Source: Antedon bifida (lineage: Eukaryota > Echinodermata > Crinoidea > Comatulida > Antedonidae). From it: DNA of 64,000 bases. How positions within the stretch are numbered: position 1 is the first letter of the stretch; every line of letters starts with the position of its first letter. Positions 33,701 through 44,200 of this stretch are shown piece by piece. The translations under genes were made by a program, and so were the position numbers. The DNA lies in assembly GCA_963402885.1 (NCBI GenBank), contig OY727096.1:24285820-24349819 (forward strand). The letters are read 5' to 3'. The notes below the pieces were generated by a model. It had not been told where the DNA came from. It did not search any database and worked only from the letters and a program-made list of their open reading frames with translations.

Positions 33701-36651
33701 AGTAGGCTAGGTAGTACGAACGATTTTCATTGTTGTCCACGTACGTACTATTAGGCCTAGGCGGCCCTAGTTCCCTGCCTTGCATTTTGACTCCAAATTT
33801 GGGTTATTACTTTTATGAAGATTCATATGAAAATTAACAAATAAATCCTTAAATTAATGATTTTATAGACGTGTTTCTCGCAAACTATTTGCGAATTTCG
33901 CATATTAATATTCAACTAGCAGTAACCCGTGCTCCGCACGGTCTTTGTCGGCTTTAATATGGTTATATACTAATTCCCATGGGATGAGTAAGTATACAAT
34001 AAGCGCACTCTTCCCTCATAAAAAGCCATGGATTTTGTTATACACCAAGCTACAAAATGAAAACAATACTGGATATGGGACTTGAAATGGAAGAAAAATT
34101 GTGCTGTGCGAATCTAGGGTGCGAATCAGAAAGTAACAACGTGCATGTACATGAGAGGGAGATGCAGAATGAACTCTGATAATCAGTTGGCAGTTGAAAA
34201 CATTTCAATAATAACAATATGAAATGAATTTATTTATAAAATTGAGATGTGAAGTATTGGCATAATAAAACCACAGCCTCTTATGGACTTGAAATCAACA
34301 CAAAAAATGCATGATGTTGAAATAAGATGATGCGCGCGGACACTAACGAAAAATATCAAACTATATTTCAAGTGTATTTTTCGTTGTGATATTTTGTTTG
34401 TCAGAATTTTTCGTTAATAATATATCCATTTGTGGTTTGTTTTTTTTAAACTTTTTTTTTGTTCATTTACATTTTTTTTTATTTCATGGTTTATTATATT
34501 TTTGCTTTTTGTGTGTCAAGTTTCGTATCCCTTTTGCTAGTTTTGTAATTAGATTATTAGATTGAGGTCTAGTTTTGATTTTTAGATTTAAGCATGTCGC
34601 GGATTCGAACTCGAACGTACTAAACATTGATATCAATGGTCACGGCGATTTACTCACTGATCCATACCGTGATTTACAAAAGTCATTCTGTTCAAACAAT
34701 AGGTGTAATTAACTTTAACGACGTGATCATTCGATACGGTTGACTAAAGAGTGGTGTTTTGGCGGCCAGGCATGGTATTTGTAGATCCGGCCATGGCGGT
34801 ACACAAAGAGGAGGTTGCGTAGTTTATACAGTGACGTAACACGGTCGCTGAGACTATTTTTTGCCTTTTTTAGTGTTTATCCTTAGAATTCAGGAAAGTG
34901 ACATAGCCTATCGTGTGCGGTCCATCAATAAACATCAGTGTGCCAAATGTGAGCACGTACCGTTCAGTGGTTTTGGAGGAGATACGTAAAATAAAAAATA
35001 TTTAGTAGCATTAATATATAGATAATAATATATAGATGTTCAATATTTCTGTTTCTATGGAGCACCAAAAGAGCAACAATAATAGAGGACTAAAACTCAT
35101 TGGAATGCGTCAACTTTTAATGCATTTATTGGTGAAATACACGTTTAATTTCAATATATTTTGTTTTCAATCAAAATGCTGTAATATGTTACGCTTACAG
35201 TCTTTTATTGGCCACTGCGTAATAAATAATTTACTTAGCTTCCTTTTTTTGGAAATCGACGTCAATTGAACTTAACTCTGCCTATAGTTATAGTTTTATC
35301 TATATACATGTATAAGTTATGTTATTAGGAATACATGTATTTAAAACATGTCTGTATATTCTTTTTTTTTTTTTTTCAAGCGTTCATCAAAATCGAAAAC
35401 TAAATTCTACAACACAATGAGAGACGACCCTAAACCAATCTTCCCAGGTGCACCAGTAACCCGAGCAAAGCATAAGGTTGAGATGCAAATTATTTGTGAA
35501 ATGAGAGGACTTAAGGTTAATGACGTATTCTTCAAACCAGTGGCAGCAGTAAAACCCGAAAAATACAAAGCAACTGGAGAGTTTAAGACTTATCTTAAGA
35601 TGTATGAAGACTCAAGTTACAACAGAGACATCACTGGAACTGCATCAGTTGAACTCAAAGAAACCTTGTACTTTTCTGCGCAGAGCACATCTTCGAAGGA
35701 CGTTGCCATTGAAAGCTGCAAAGCAATGGCTAAATTCGGAACATGCACAGAAAATGACAAGAAATACACATTCATTGAAAACGGGTAAGATGTTTATGTT
35801 TATATACTTTTACTACAATTGTCTTCATATTTTTTACTCATTTAGCTTATTATGTATTATATATTTTTTTGTCGAAGTGAATATTAATTGTATTATAATT
35901 GTAATACAAGAAAGAAGATTTTGATTTCGTTTGACTTGATAATTATTTGGACATCTCTGGCATGTAATTTTCTTCACGTGAACTTCCCCTGCGTGTCTCA
36001 TTGTGGAATTCTGGTGAACAATTTTCATATTTTTTTGTAATGAATTAGGCTACAAAAAGACACAGGACAAGTCTATGATTTTCAACAGTGCATAAGAACA
36101 CATTATTCTATAATTAAAGTAATGATCTTCTTTCTTGATTATTTAGGTGTGGTGTAGACTCATCCGTCAGTTTTATTTCTTCTGGCTTGGATCACCGCTT
36201 CTCTATTAAATCATTTGGATTCCTGCAATATGGCTTAACTAACGAGGTAAGAGTCTTTGTTTAAAAATAGTGATGACATTTACTGTTATCAAAACTGACC
36301 TATCATCAAACACTTTATATTCCAACTAACCTATAATCCAAGAGAGAGTGTGGGGTAGTGGGATGTTGGTGGAGAGATATCATGTCATTATATTACATAA
36401 CAAAAAGATACTATCACATTGATATTTTCTATTACTAATACTGTATTATTCGAGACTGTTGAGATTTGCTATTTATTCATACAACATTTGTTTTTTTCTA
36501 GGTATTTTTGAAATGTAAGATGGTATCGTGCAAACCTGGAGCAAGTAGTTCACGTTGTGCTGAGATCAAGCGTGGTAACTGCTCCAGACGTCGGCGAAGT
36601 ATCAGCACGTTTGAAGAGGAAATCGATACCTTTATGACATTTAGAATGTAA
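27747..36651 (+). CDS. Gene C: secreted HYRGGT-domain / ZP-domain protein, 785 aa, 14 coding exons
   Basis: Exons: 27747..27851, 28989..29233, 29551..29735, 29898..30025, 30158..30305, 30674..30788, 31404..31559, 31681..31721, 32268..32398, 32714..32978, 33201..33385, 35381..35784, 36147..36246, 36502..36651. Signal peptide MRSLVLFSMALMVAEVCA, then THYRGGTFYYERLGKAK. Domain order and phases as in gene A: HYRGGT domain 19–270 with sequon NQT in CGTNQTILT; Ig-like 271–374; beta domain 375–506; ZP 507–764. ZP-N ends in a GDDYQVKFGYDECG variant shared with gene E rather than the DPMYYTIEF form of A and D. The furin-type RRRR is followed by a 17-residue tail. Exon 9 is six bases longer than in A and D; exon 10 is three bases shorter. 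Intron 11 is swollen to 2 kb by a dispersed repeat; the D equivalent is 204 bases. The acceptor of exon 12 is CAAG after a long T tract. Confidence 0.9.
28372..28713. mobile_element. MITE with AGTTAAAGATGTATTGTC terminal inverted repeats, gene C intron 1
   Basis: It starts AGTTAAAGATGTATTGTC and ends with the reverse complement GACAATACATCTTTAACT, 342 bp, noncoding. The flanks (AACACGAATC before, GTATGTATGATTT after) meet directly at the matching place in gene D intron 1 (about 42360–42392), so D keeps an empty site. Related, more decayed ends occur near 18340–18480 (gene B intron 6) and 56075–56115 (gene E intron 6). Confidence 0.8.
30510..30605. repeat. Partial CGCAACG-type MITE copy, gene C intron 5
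   Basis: It contains ACAAGGACGTAAGTGCGTCG, then TTTGACCAATCATGACG and GTGATTGGTCAACGCG, the same ordered boxes as the complete element at 5181–5343, but the terminal repeats are lost. Other partial copies: 17845–17890, 22885–22945, 28840–28930 and 42520–42585. Confidence 0.5.
33918..35030 (-). mobile_element. Dispersed repeat with tRNA-like head, gene C intron 11
   Basis: It begins (plus strand) AGCAGTAACCCGTGCTCCGC and ends TAGCATTAATATATAGAT. Shorter copies occur at 49219–49860 and about 57650–58140. On the minus strand, 34590–34675 resembles a tRNA: an A-box-like TGGATCAGTGAGT and a B-box-like GAGTTCGAATCC, spaced as in Pol III promoters. It may be a composite of a SINE and another non-autonomous element. 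No protein is recognised. Confidence 0.5.
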
Positions 36652-36720
36652 CATATGAATCAAATCCAAAGGATCAATTTTGCTAAATAACCTATAACCG
36701 ATGTAACTTCTGTTTGCTAA

Positions 36721-36726
36721 AATAAA
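36721..36726 (+). promoter_or_regulatory. Gene C polyadenylation signal
   Basis: AATAAA lies 70 bases after the stop, in the same AAATAAATGTTTTG context as genes A and D. Confidence 0.8.
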
Positions 36727-36829
36727 TGTTTTGCAAAGTATAAATGTTATTTTTTGTTTGTTCTGAATTCACATATGCAATGAAAATGATGATGGATTAA
36801 CACGATTTGCGGCGACCTACGACCGACGA

Positions 36830-38090
36830 CACAAATGTTTGGACCTAGAATTCGCTGCTTGTTCATTATGAATGAAGACGTAAATAGTTTATAGTGTATA
36901 ATGAGAGCAGGGGAAATCGAAATTGAGGTTACGAAGATTTTGATTGTGACATTTATTAATTCCCTGGAAGCTCTGGCTTTTGAGCAATTTAGTTAATTTC
37001 AATCGGTTTTCTTTTTTATTACACTCTTATAAGCTGTATTTAACTATGAATAACAAACAGTAAAATATGATATTTCAGTAAAACCGGGAAAACAAATACA
37101 GCATTTCTTCTGCGTTTAAAGATGTTGAGACGAAAAAATGGTAAACAATAATTAACAAAATTAAATAAAACATGTTAATGACATTCTAATATATCGACGG
37201 TTCTTGATATTTTTACTATTATTTTTATTGTGCTACTAGTGTTAGTCTTGTAGGAAATGGGGGTTCCCCTGCACACGTGAGGTATATATTTGTTAATGGT
37301 TTTTCTATAATCCCAAGTAGGCCTATGTCTATATACAAGATCACGTTGTTTTTTTTGTACCAATGTACTCAGAATATGTATGTTTGTATTATGATGGTTT
37401 TTCGGAGAAACTAACCGAAAGTAGGACCATTGACCTATGACCTTGCTTTTAAATGGTATCCATATCTCTTAACCGGTAGACATTGATACTTTATTTTAGT
37501 CTCAAATTATGCGGAATACCCACATTTATATGGTACTGCAAAAGTTTGGCCAACATTTACAGGAAATGATATTTTTGACCGTTGACATAATTTCATTTAC
37601 ATTTTTTGTTCCCGTATTTTTGCGCATTTGTAGTTCTCGATAATAAACAGATGTAGAAATATAATTTTGATGCCAAAGAACGTACTCATATGCATTTTTA
37701 TATTCACTCTAATAGCAGTTTTTTTGTTGCAAACAAAGACCAATAGTAATACCCATATTTATATTTATGTTTATGAAAAGGTTCGGCCAAAAATGACTGG
37801 AAATGGTATTTTTTTTTTAAATGCATCTCTTTCAACCAATGAAAAGAAATTTAGCCTCGGTCACTTGAACTAGGAATGCATGAGCTACATTTCTTAGTGT
37901 ATAGAGATACATCTATATGCTTAGTGCAAGGTGAAGACCTGTTTGCTCGCAACGCCAGTTTTTCAATTCAATTGAATTAAGCTGTACGGTAATCTAAAAT
38001 ATATGTGATTGAAGTTACAACAGACGAGATTTCAAATATCTGCGTAAGTTATAATCATGAGTCGGGGATACAAAGACGGTGTTTTTTTTA
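36830..38090. other. Intergenic C–D, left part, with a degenerate direct repeat
   Basis: No gene was recognised. A loose direct repeat occurs twice about 230 bases apart: AATACCCACATTTATATGG…GGAAATGATATTTTT (from 37516) and AATACCCATATTTATATTT…GGAAATGGTATTTTT (from 37748), suggesting an old tandem duplication. Open stretches here are AT-rich noise. Confidence 0.4.
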
Positions 38091-38094
38091 AAAT

Positions 38095-38400
38095 TTTATT
38101 AAAGTATGTTGCACTAAGCATTGATGGCCTGTAGGTTAGCGTCGGGATACCTAATCTATTAATGGCCTCTGAATACGGGACGGAGCAGGAAGCTTCATTG
38201 GATCCTTTCAAGTTGTTTCAACTCATTAGTAAAACTGGTATACCAGACAGGACATCCATATTCAATAACAGATCTAATAAACGCGCAAAAAAGTGAAGCA
38301 TGAAGACACACCGTTGTAGCTCGTCTCGAAAAATGTACTAGATTCTTTAAAGTGCACGAGTAAACAAGTTCTACCACCAGTTCTACCATGGAGCGAGTGA
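38095..38400 (-). mobile_element. LINE reverse-transcriptase C-terminal fragment
   Basis: The minus-strand frame 38195–38389 reads FCAFIRSVIEYGCPVWYTSF then TNELKQLERIQ, the classic post-catalytic motif of CR1/Jockey-type LINE ORF2 (SFVRPILEYGCPVWHP…LE.IQ). After a stop and a frame change the homology continues (ASCSVPYSEAINRLGIPTL). It is a dead, truncated piece lying between genes C and D. Confidence 0.8.
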
Positions 38401-39055
38401 GGCTGGAAACCTTGCCGATGTTAATATGGCAGGGTATTACGGTTCCACTGTTGTCTTAAACCGCTTTGCTACAACTCACTCACAATAAGAACTAGAAAGC
38501 CACTCCGCCCGAGAGTGCATAGCTCCGCCTACTGTAACATTCTTCTACATAAGATTTAGTCTCAGGAAAAAGTGTGTGTGTCTTAATGCTTTGTGTCATT
38601 TAGACTAATTTCACTACAAGCATGTGTATGCGAGTTTGGTGGGCCAACTAACAATAGCTTCAGCTGACTAACAATAGAACAGCAACGCGAAAAACAAACG
38701 GATGAATTTGAAAAGAAATAGATTTTTTAAACTACTCGCATCATAAAACGTGTACATTAAATGTAATTATGTTTTAACAAACATGGACTTTTGGACAAGT
38801 AGTTCTCGAGAAAATGAAATTTTAGTTTACTCGTTACTTGCTCACCGGCTTTTGAAAATTCTGTCCTATCTTTTAACACTAGCAGGTCTAAAAATAATTC
38901 TAAAAAGTGGTCCAGAATATTTGCTTCCAAAATTTAATGGAGTGGTCCTTGACCGCATATCTATCTGTATTTTCATTTTGGGAAAGATCTTTTATAGAGT
39001 AATCCTGCTAACAAACACACGCGATCGATTACATATACCTCCTTGGCGGAGGTAA

Positions 39056-39095
39056 ATAATGATGATGATGATGATGATAATAATAATGATAATAT
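39056..39095. repeat. Microsatellite (ATG)n/(ATA)n
   Basis: A run of ATGATGATGATGATG changes to ATAATAATAATG straight after CTTGGCGGAGGTAAATA, which looks like a retroposon 3' end with a simple tail. Confidence 0.6.
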
Positions 39096-39558
39096 AGACG
39101 ATGATCAAAATTGGGTCGATCATTCAGGAGCCTTGAGGAACTCCTCTATGCCTAGGTGATGCCCATGACGATAGATATTGGTCAATTTTGACACGGAGTG
39201 AATGCTAAAAACGCTTCTACAAATCATACAATGATATCATCTATGTTCAATAATTAGGTCGAAGCTTTTTTATAATCAATCAGCAGTACACGGCTCTCCG
39301 TATATTATCATTGGCTTCAAACTAGAGCGTTATACATCTTTTAATGGGGGCCATTTTGAAATCCAAGATGGCGGCCAAAATAGGATCGGGAAAAATTGGT
39401 CCCCAGTTGCAATGAATTCTACTAGTCCTAAGGATTCTAAAACTGCCAAGAACTCAACTTGAGCAGTGAAATCTCACAGAATTAATATTTGGAACATTAG
39501 GTTCCCCACTATATTTGGTGCATCAGAATTGCTCTGGATATTAGTTTATTGGGTTCTA

Positions 39559-40033
39559 GGTAAAATGTCACTGGTGTGTCACTATACTGTAGTAAACGAA
39601 CCAGTACAGTATTCTGAAATTGTCAATTTTTACTGCTTTTACACATTTTATTTGTGCACTTTTAGTATTATAAAACTTTAAATACCTTTTAAAGCTACAT
39701 AAGGCCTAATTGCAACAATAATAGTAGACTGGCTCCTGGCCTATTTATAACAGAGTTTGCTTATTCCTAAGTTACATGATAATGTATTTCAAAATGTATA
39801 CAAAATGTATTCTTTATAGATCAAGAATATGAATTTTCATTGGAGGTTAAGTATTTGTAATTCGCTGACAATAGATTAGATAGCTTTTAGTAACCTATTT
39901 TGTTTTGTTAGGTGTTTGTAACGTGTAAGATTGTGTCATGTAAACCCGGAAGTAATTCCCGTTGTGCTGACTTGAAAAGTTCCAGACGCTACATTTGAAG
40001 AAGAGAGTGATATTATTTCTGTTTTACCTTAAT
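39559..40033 (+). pseudogene. Relic of a B-type gene: intron 13 and exon 14
   Basis: The stretch from about 39559 matches gene B's last intron (GTCACTATACTGTA, then CTTTTACACATTTTATTTGTGCACTTTTA), and 39912–40033 matches gene B's last exon (TGTAAGATTGTGTCATGTAA, CCCGGAAGTAATTCCCGTTG). Compared with B it lacks the bases coding GSC before SRR, which puts the end out of frame. No exons 1–13 are found nearby. With the shared B-to-C and relic-to-D spacer (26820–27180 and 40430–40804), it shows that a B–C pair was duplicated and the second B was mostly deleted. Confidence 0.8.
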
Positions 40034-40717
40034 GTTTACTACAAAACAAGACAATAATAATCAAAGACCCATCCCTACAATTTGTGACGTTTTGTAAAAA
40101 TAATGGATATATATTACTTTAAAAACATGATCATTCCTTGTCTTAAATGTACGTTTTATGGTAAATTAAGATAAAAAGAGAGAAACAATGCACTACCTAA
40201 GTTAAAGTAGCTCGCGTTGAATGTCCGCGCTCGTTGGCCGTCTTAGGCCTAGGCCCCGGAGCCTTACATCGGTAACGTAGAACATCGTACACTAGCTATA
40301 GGCCTAGCCTGACGTTTCGTAAACATAGAACTCATTTTTTTTTTATTGGAAATAGAAAATTAATACGCTTGAAGGTAAATTAGGCTACTAACTAATAACT
40401 ACTTTAAGGCTATTTGATATATTCCAACGTGGAATTAACATCAACTTAATTCTGTGATCTCTGTCCATGCATAGCTAAAATAATAATTATTCCATATTTG
40501 TTAACCTCCAATAGTAATTTGACTTTTAGCTAATAAGTTAATTTCAATATTTATTTAATAAATGTGGTTCTGTAAAATCGATTTAGGCCTCCCAACTTTG
40601 AATAACAGCACTTAAAAATGAGAAAAGTCTATGAAGCGCAACAGAATTGATGGAATGATTATACTTCTAATTACTTGTCCAATTACGTGACCAAATTAAA
40701 TGACCCATGGACCAATG

Positions 40718-40804
40718 TATAAACTGTATAAAAGGACCGATCAATTTCACCTACAGTAGTTGCGGAGTGTGTGCGGTACAGGAGGTAACGGTTTCGACAA
40801 ATCC
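40718..40804 (+). promoter_or_regulatory. Gene D core promoter and leader exon
   Basis: TATAAA (40718–40723) and TATAAAAG (40727–40734) are followed by a leader ending …GGTTTCGACAAATCC|GTAAGTTG at 40804. This is nearly identical to gene C's promoter. The leader intron ends at CTTTTGACAG (41274), six bases before the ATG. Confidence 0.75.
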
Positions 40805-41280
40805 GTAAGTTGTTCCTTCAATTTATGTTTTTTTTCTGTTTGTCTTATGTTTTAATTCTTTTATATTTTCTAAAGGACCTCATTGGAAACAAGTCCACTT
40901 TAACTATTAACTTTCATGGGCTATCATTGCATGTCTATGTCTGTTTTCCCTGTCTGCTTTCCGTTTTTATTTGATTAGTCAAGTTGTTTTAAATAAGGTT
41001 AAAACAGGAATTTTACTGCTTGTAACAATGTATAATATATATGAAAGGAAAAATATTACTATTACTATTACTTGTACTTTTAAATGCTTTTAATTATATT
41101 CTTACTGTGTATTTGTTTGAGGTGCAAATTTCTTACAATAATTGTAATTTCACTCTATTCCCCGATCAAATCAAAATAATAACTATTTTGGATAGTCTTG
41201 GATTTAGGGTAAAATGCATACTCCTGGTTAATTCTTTGTAAGAGTTGCAATAGTTTGTTTATTTCTTTTGACAGGTAATC

Positions 41281-44200
41281 ATGAGAAGTTTGGTGCTCTT
41301 AGCGATGGTGTTTATGGTAGCTGAGGTGTACGCTACTCACTACCGTGGTGGTACGTTCTACTATGAAAGACTCGGAAAAGCTAAGGTACCTTGATTTTCT
41401 TTCAAACTCGAGAACAGGCCTAATTTGTGTAGTTCTTTGTATTGTATATCCATTGCCCATTATATATGTTTATGGACAATACATGTGAGTTAAATTAAGT
41501 TCATAAGTTCCCCAATTCCTCGATCAAATCCTATATGCTATAATTTGTGTTGATAAAAGTCGTACATTGATAGGTGTTAAGCTGTGAGTTCTAGACTAGA
41601 CTAGGTTTATTCTTTGTTAAGATATAGATGGTTTTAGTTATGAAATATTATAGGCCCTAACCAAAAATATATCAGAAAGACGCAAAACACCCGTTATATA
41701 GTAATATATCAGATGTAGAACCGAGAGATATAAAAGATCCTTTGTTCCTTACTCGATCAGGTTGTATAACGCTGAATAATCTTAATTGAAATCAAAGAAA
41801 AAAAAAATCAAAGCATAGTAAAGTCAGAATTTTTTTTTTTAGCCAGTTTTTTTTGCATAATTTAAGTAATTATTGGAACCAGTATCAAGTAATGTTTATA
41901 GATTATTGATGTTCTTATATGTTGCTTTTAAAATATTGTTTCCCTGTGGTATTTCAAGTCTGTTTTTAAATATTGATTGTTTTAAAATAATATATCTTAA
42001 GTATGTTTAAATATTTTGTTATATAGTAATAATTTTATTAATATACATTTTAAAATTTAATGTTGAAAATGTACTCTACTAATTTTTCCATTTTAATTTG
42101 GCAAAGAAATTTAAATCTGAATCCTTTTAAAACATTACTTTAATCAACCAACAAATAGAAAGTTTATTTAGTAATGAATATAATAAAAAGAAAAAAATAA
42201 TAACATGGTAAGATTTGCATTTTTCGCATATAAAAAGAGAACTAATAATTATGTTGCTATTAATACTAGGCCTACTTAAATGTAATTATATGTATTATTA
42301 ACTATTATTGTATTTGTGCCAGTGACCTACATACTATTGAATAAATGAATGAATGAAACACGAATCGATATAAAAGTTCATTGTATGTATGATTTGAACA
42401 CTGGATATTGTTTATTCATTTATAATCTTAGTTCGATGTTATTTCTGTTGGAGTTAAATATTCATTTTCTTATGTAGGCCTAAATAGTAATAATAATAGT
42501 AGTATGAACGCAAGTTATTTAATCAATCACAATTCGGATGCTCCACCACGTTGTGATTGGTCAAATTACTTGCGTCCAAAGTAAAGAGTATTATTATTTG
42601 TTATAATTCCTGATTATGATGTTTATTTTTTTTTCAATAGGTACGTGTTTTCTGGCGTCTATCTTTCCAGTTGATTAACTATTATCCAGAATACTATTGC
42701 AACGAAGTAGGAGACAACCTAATTGCCGAAAACCTTCTTGCTTTAACATGTATCGATTGTGGTACCAACCAGACCATCTTAACCCCACTAAAACTTGAAT
42801 GTACTTCCATTTCACAAGAAATGGGGTGGAGTCTTCTAGATGGATACGTAGATTATACGGCAGACCGTAAAGAATTCATTATGGCGTAAGTAGTTTATTT
42901 TTATTAACATGACTTGGTGTTTACATCTATCCGATCTTGTTGGAAATAGAAAGTTAATTGTTTTCGTTACGGGAGCTGTACGAAAAATATTCATGTTGGC
43001 ATTGATAATTGCAATTACCTACTATACATTAACTGGAGTTGAGTAATTGATCCGATGTTTGTCCTACTGTACTTTTGTAATACAAATTTGTACATACATT
43101 AAGTACGTTGAGAAGACTTTCTAAACATGTTGATATTATATAATATAGTATTGACTTTGGAGCAAAACAATTAATTATACTTTGTTTTTGTTTTGTTTTT
43201 AGATTTAAGACAACTGGCATGTGTTCCGACAGCAGCTGGATTAAGTTGGAAAATTACGGTCCTGGCAAGTGTTGGTCACTTTTGACTAAAGTTGACACTT
43301 CGATAAAAAACGACTCTCCACGAGTTACAGCTGGTTTACCAGTGTATAGAGTCAGACATGGTTGCAAGAGACTTATCGACCTTAACCGTAAGTGTTGTAA
43401 GGCTAAAAAAGAGGCAGAACAATGCGTGTCCTCTCTCTGAAGACGGAAGAGTCATTTAGAAAAATATAACTAAAGCACAGTATTTCAACACTTATATATC
43501 ATTTATTACGTCACCTTAATCTTTCAGCCATTGATATAAACGAAGACCCGACAAAATGTCGATGGGCAAATAACGACGAATGTCCAGAGGGTCGAGATAG
43601 TAGCGATGTGAATCGTGTATGTGGACAAGCAACATCATTGACAAAACTTTATCAGGTATGTATGCTGTTGTCCTTTGGTGCGTTCGAGTATATTTTTGTA
43701 TGAGACACACACATTAACAAAAAAACAAATCCATAAAAACATTTAGGGTAGGTATAATAAGAAAGGAAACCATGAACATAAATTGTAAATGTAAATGGTA
43801 AACTTAATTATAGGAAGAATGCAAGATCGAGTTTATTACCGGAGAAGATGATTTGCAAGGGTGGTATGGCGCTTCCGTTATGATCGAAGATTTTCCAGAT
43901 AAAACTTACAGTAAAGCAAAGAGCACAGTTCCATTCCAATTTCTTCTTGATGTTACTGCACGTAAGTTAAATCTTGTTGGGTTACGATTTCACTGACTAT
44001 ACATACACTCCTGATCTGCTGTTAGAGTCTTCCTAGGGAAAATCTCACTGTCTCTGAATGTAAGTCTCTGTAATTACTAACTTGATTAATGAATTGTTTG
44101 AAGGCTTGCATGGCGAAATCAAATGTTGATATATATATATTAACTAATATAATTTGAACTCACTTGTTCTGCCTACGTTGTTTCGTTGCGTCCAAGTGGG

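Noticed and set aside
38750-39055. Open stretch of 101 codons ending at an ATG microsatellite
   Set aside because: Hydrophobic but with no recognisable domain; it sits in repeat-rich spacer and ends in a retroposon-like tail.
39300-39460. GGCCATTTTGAAATCCAAGATGGC text as a possible transposon end
   Set aside because: It is a common dispersed word in invertebrate genomes, but I could not define both ends or inverted repeats here.
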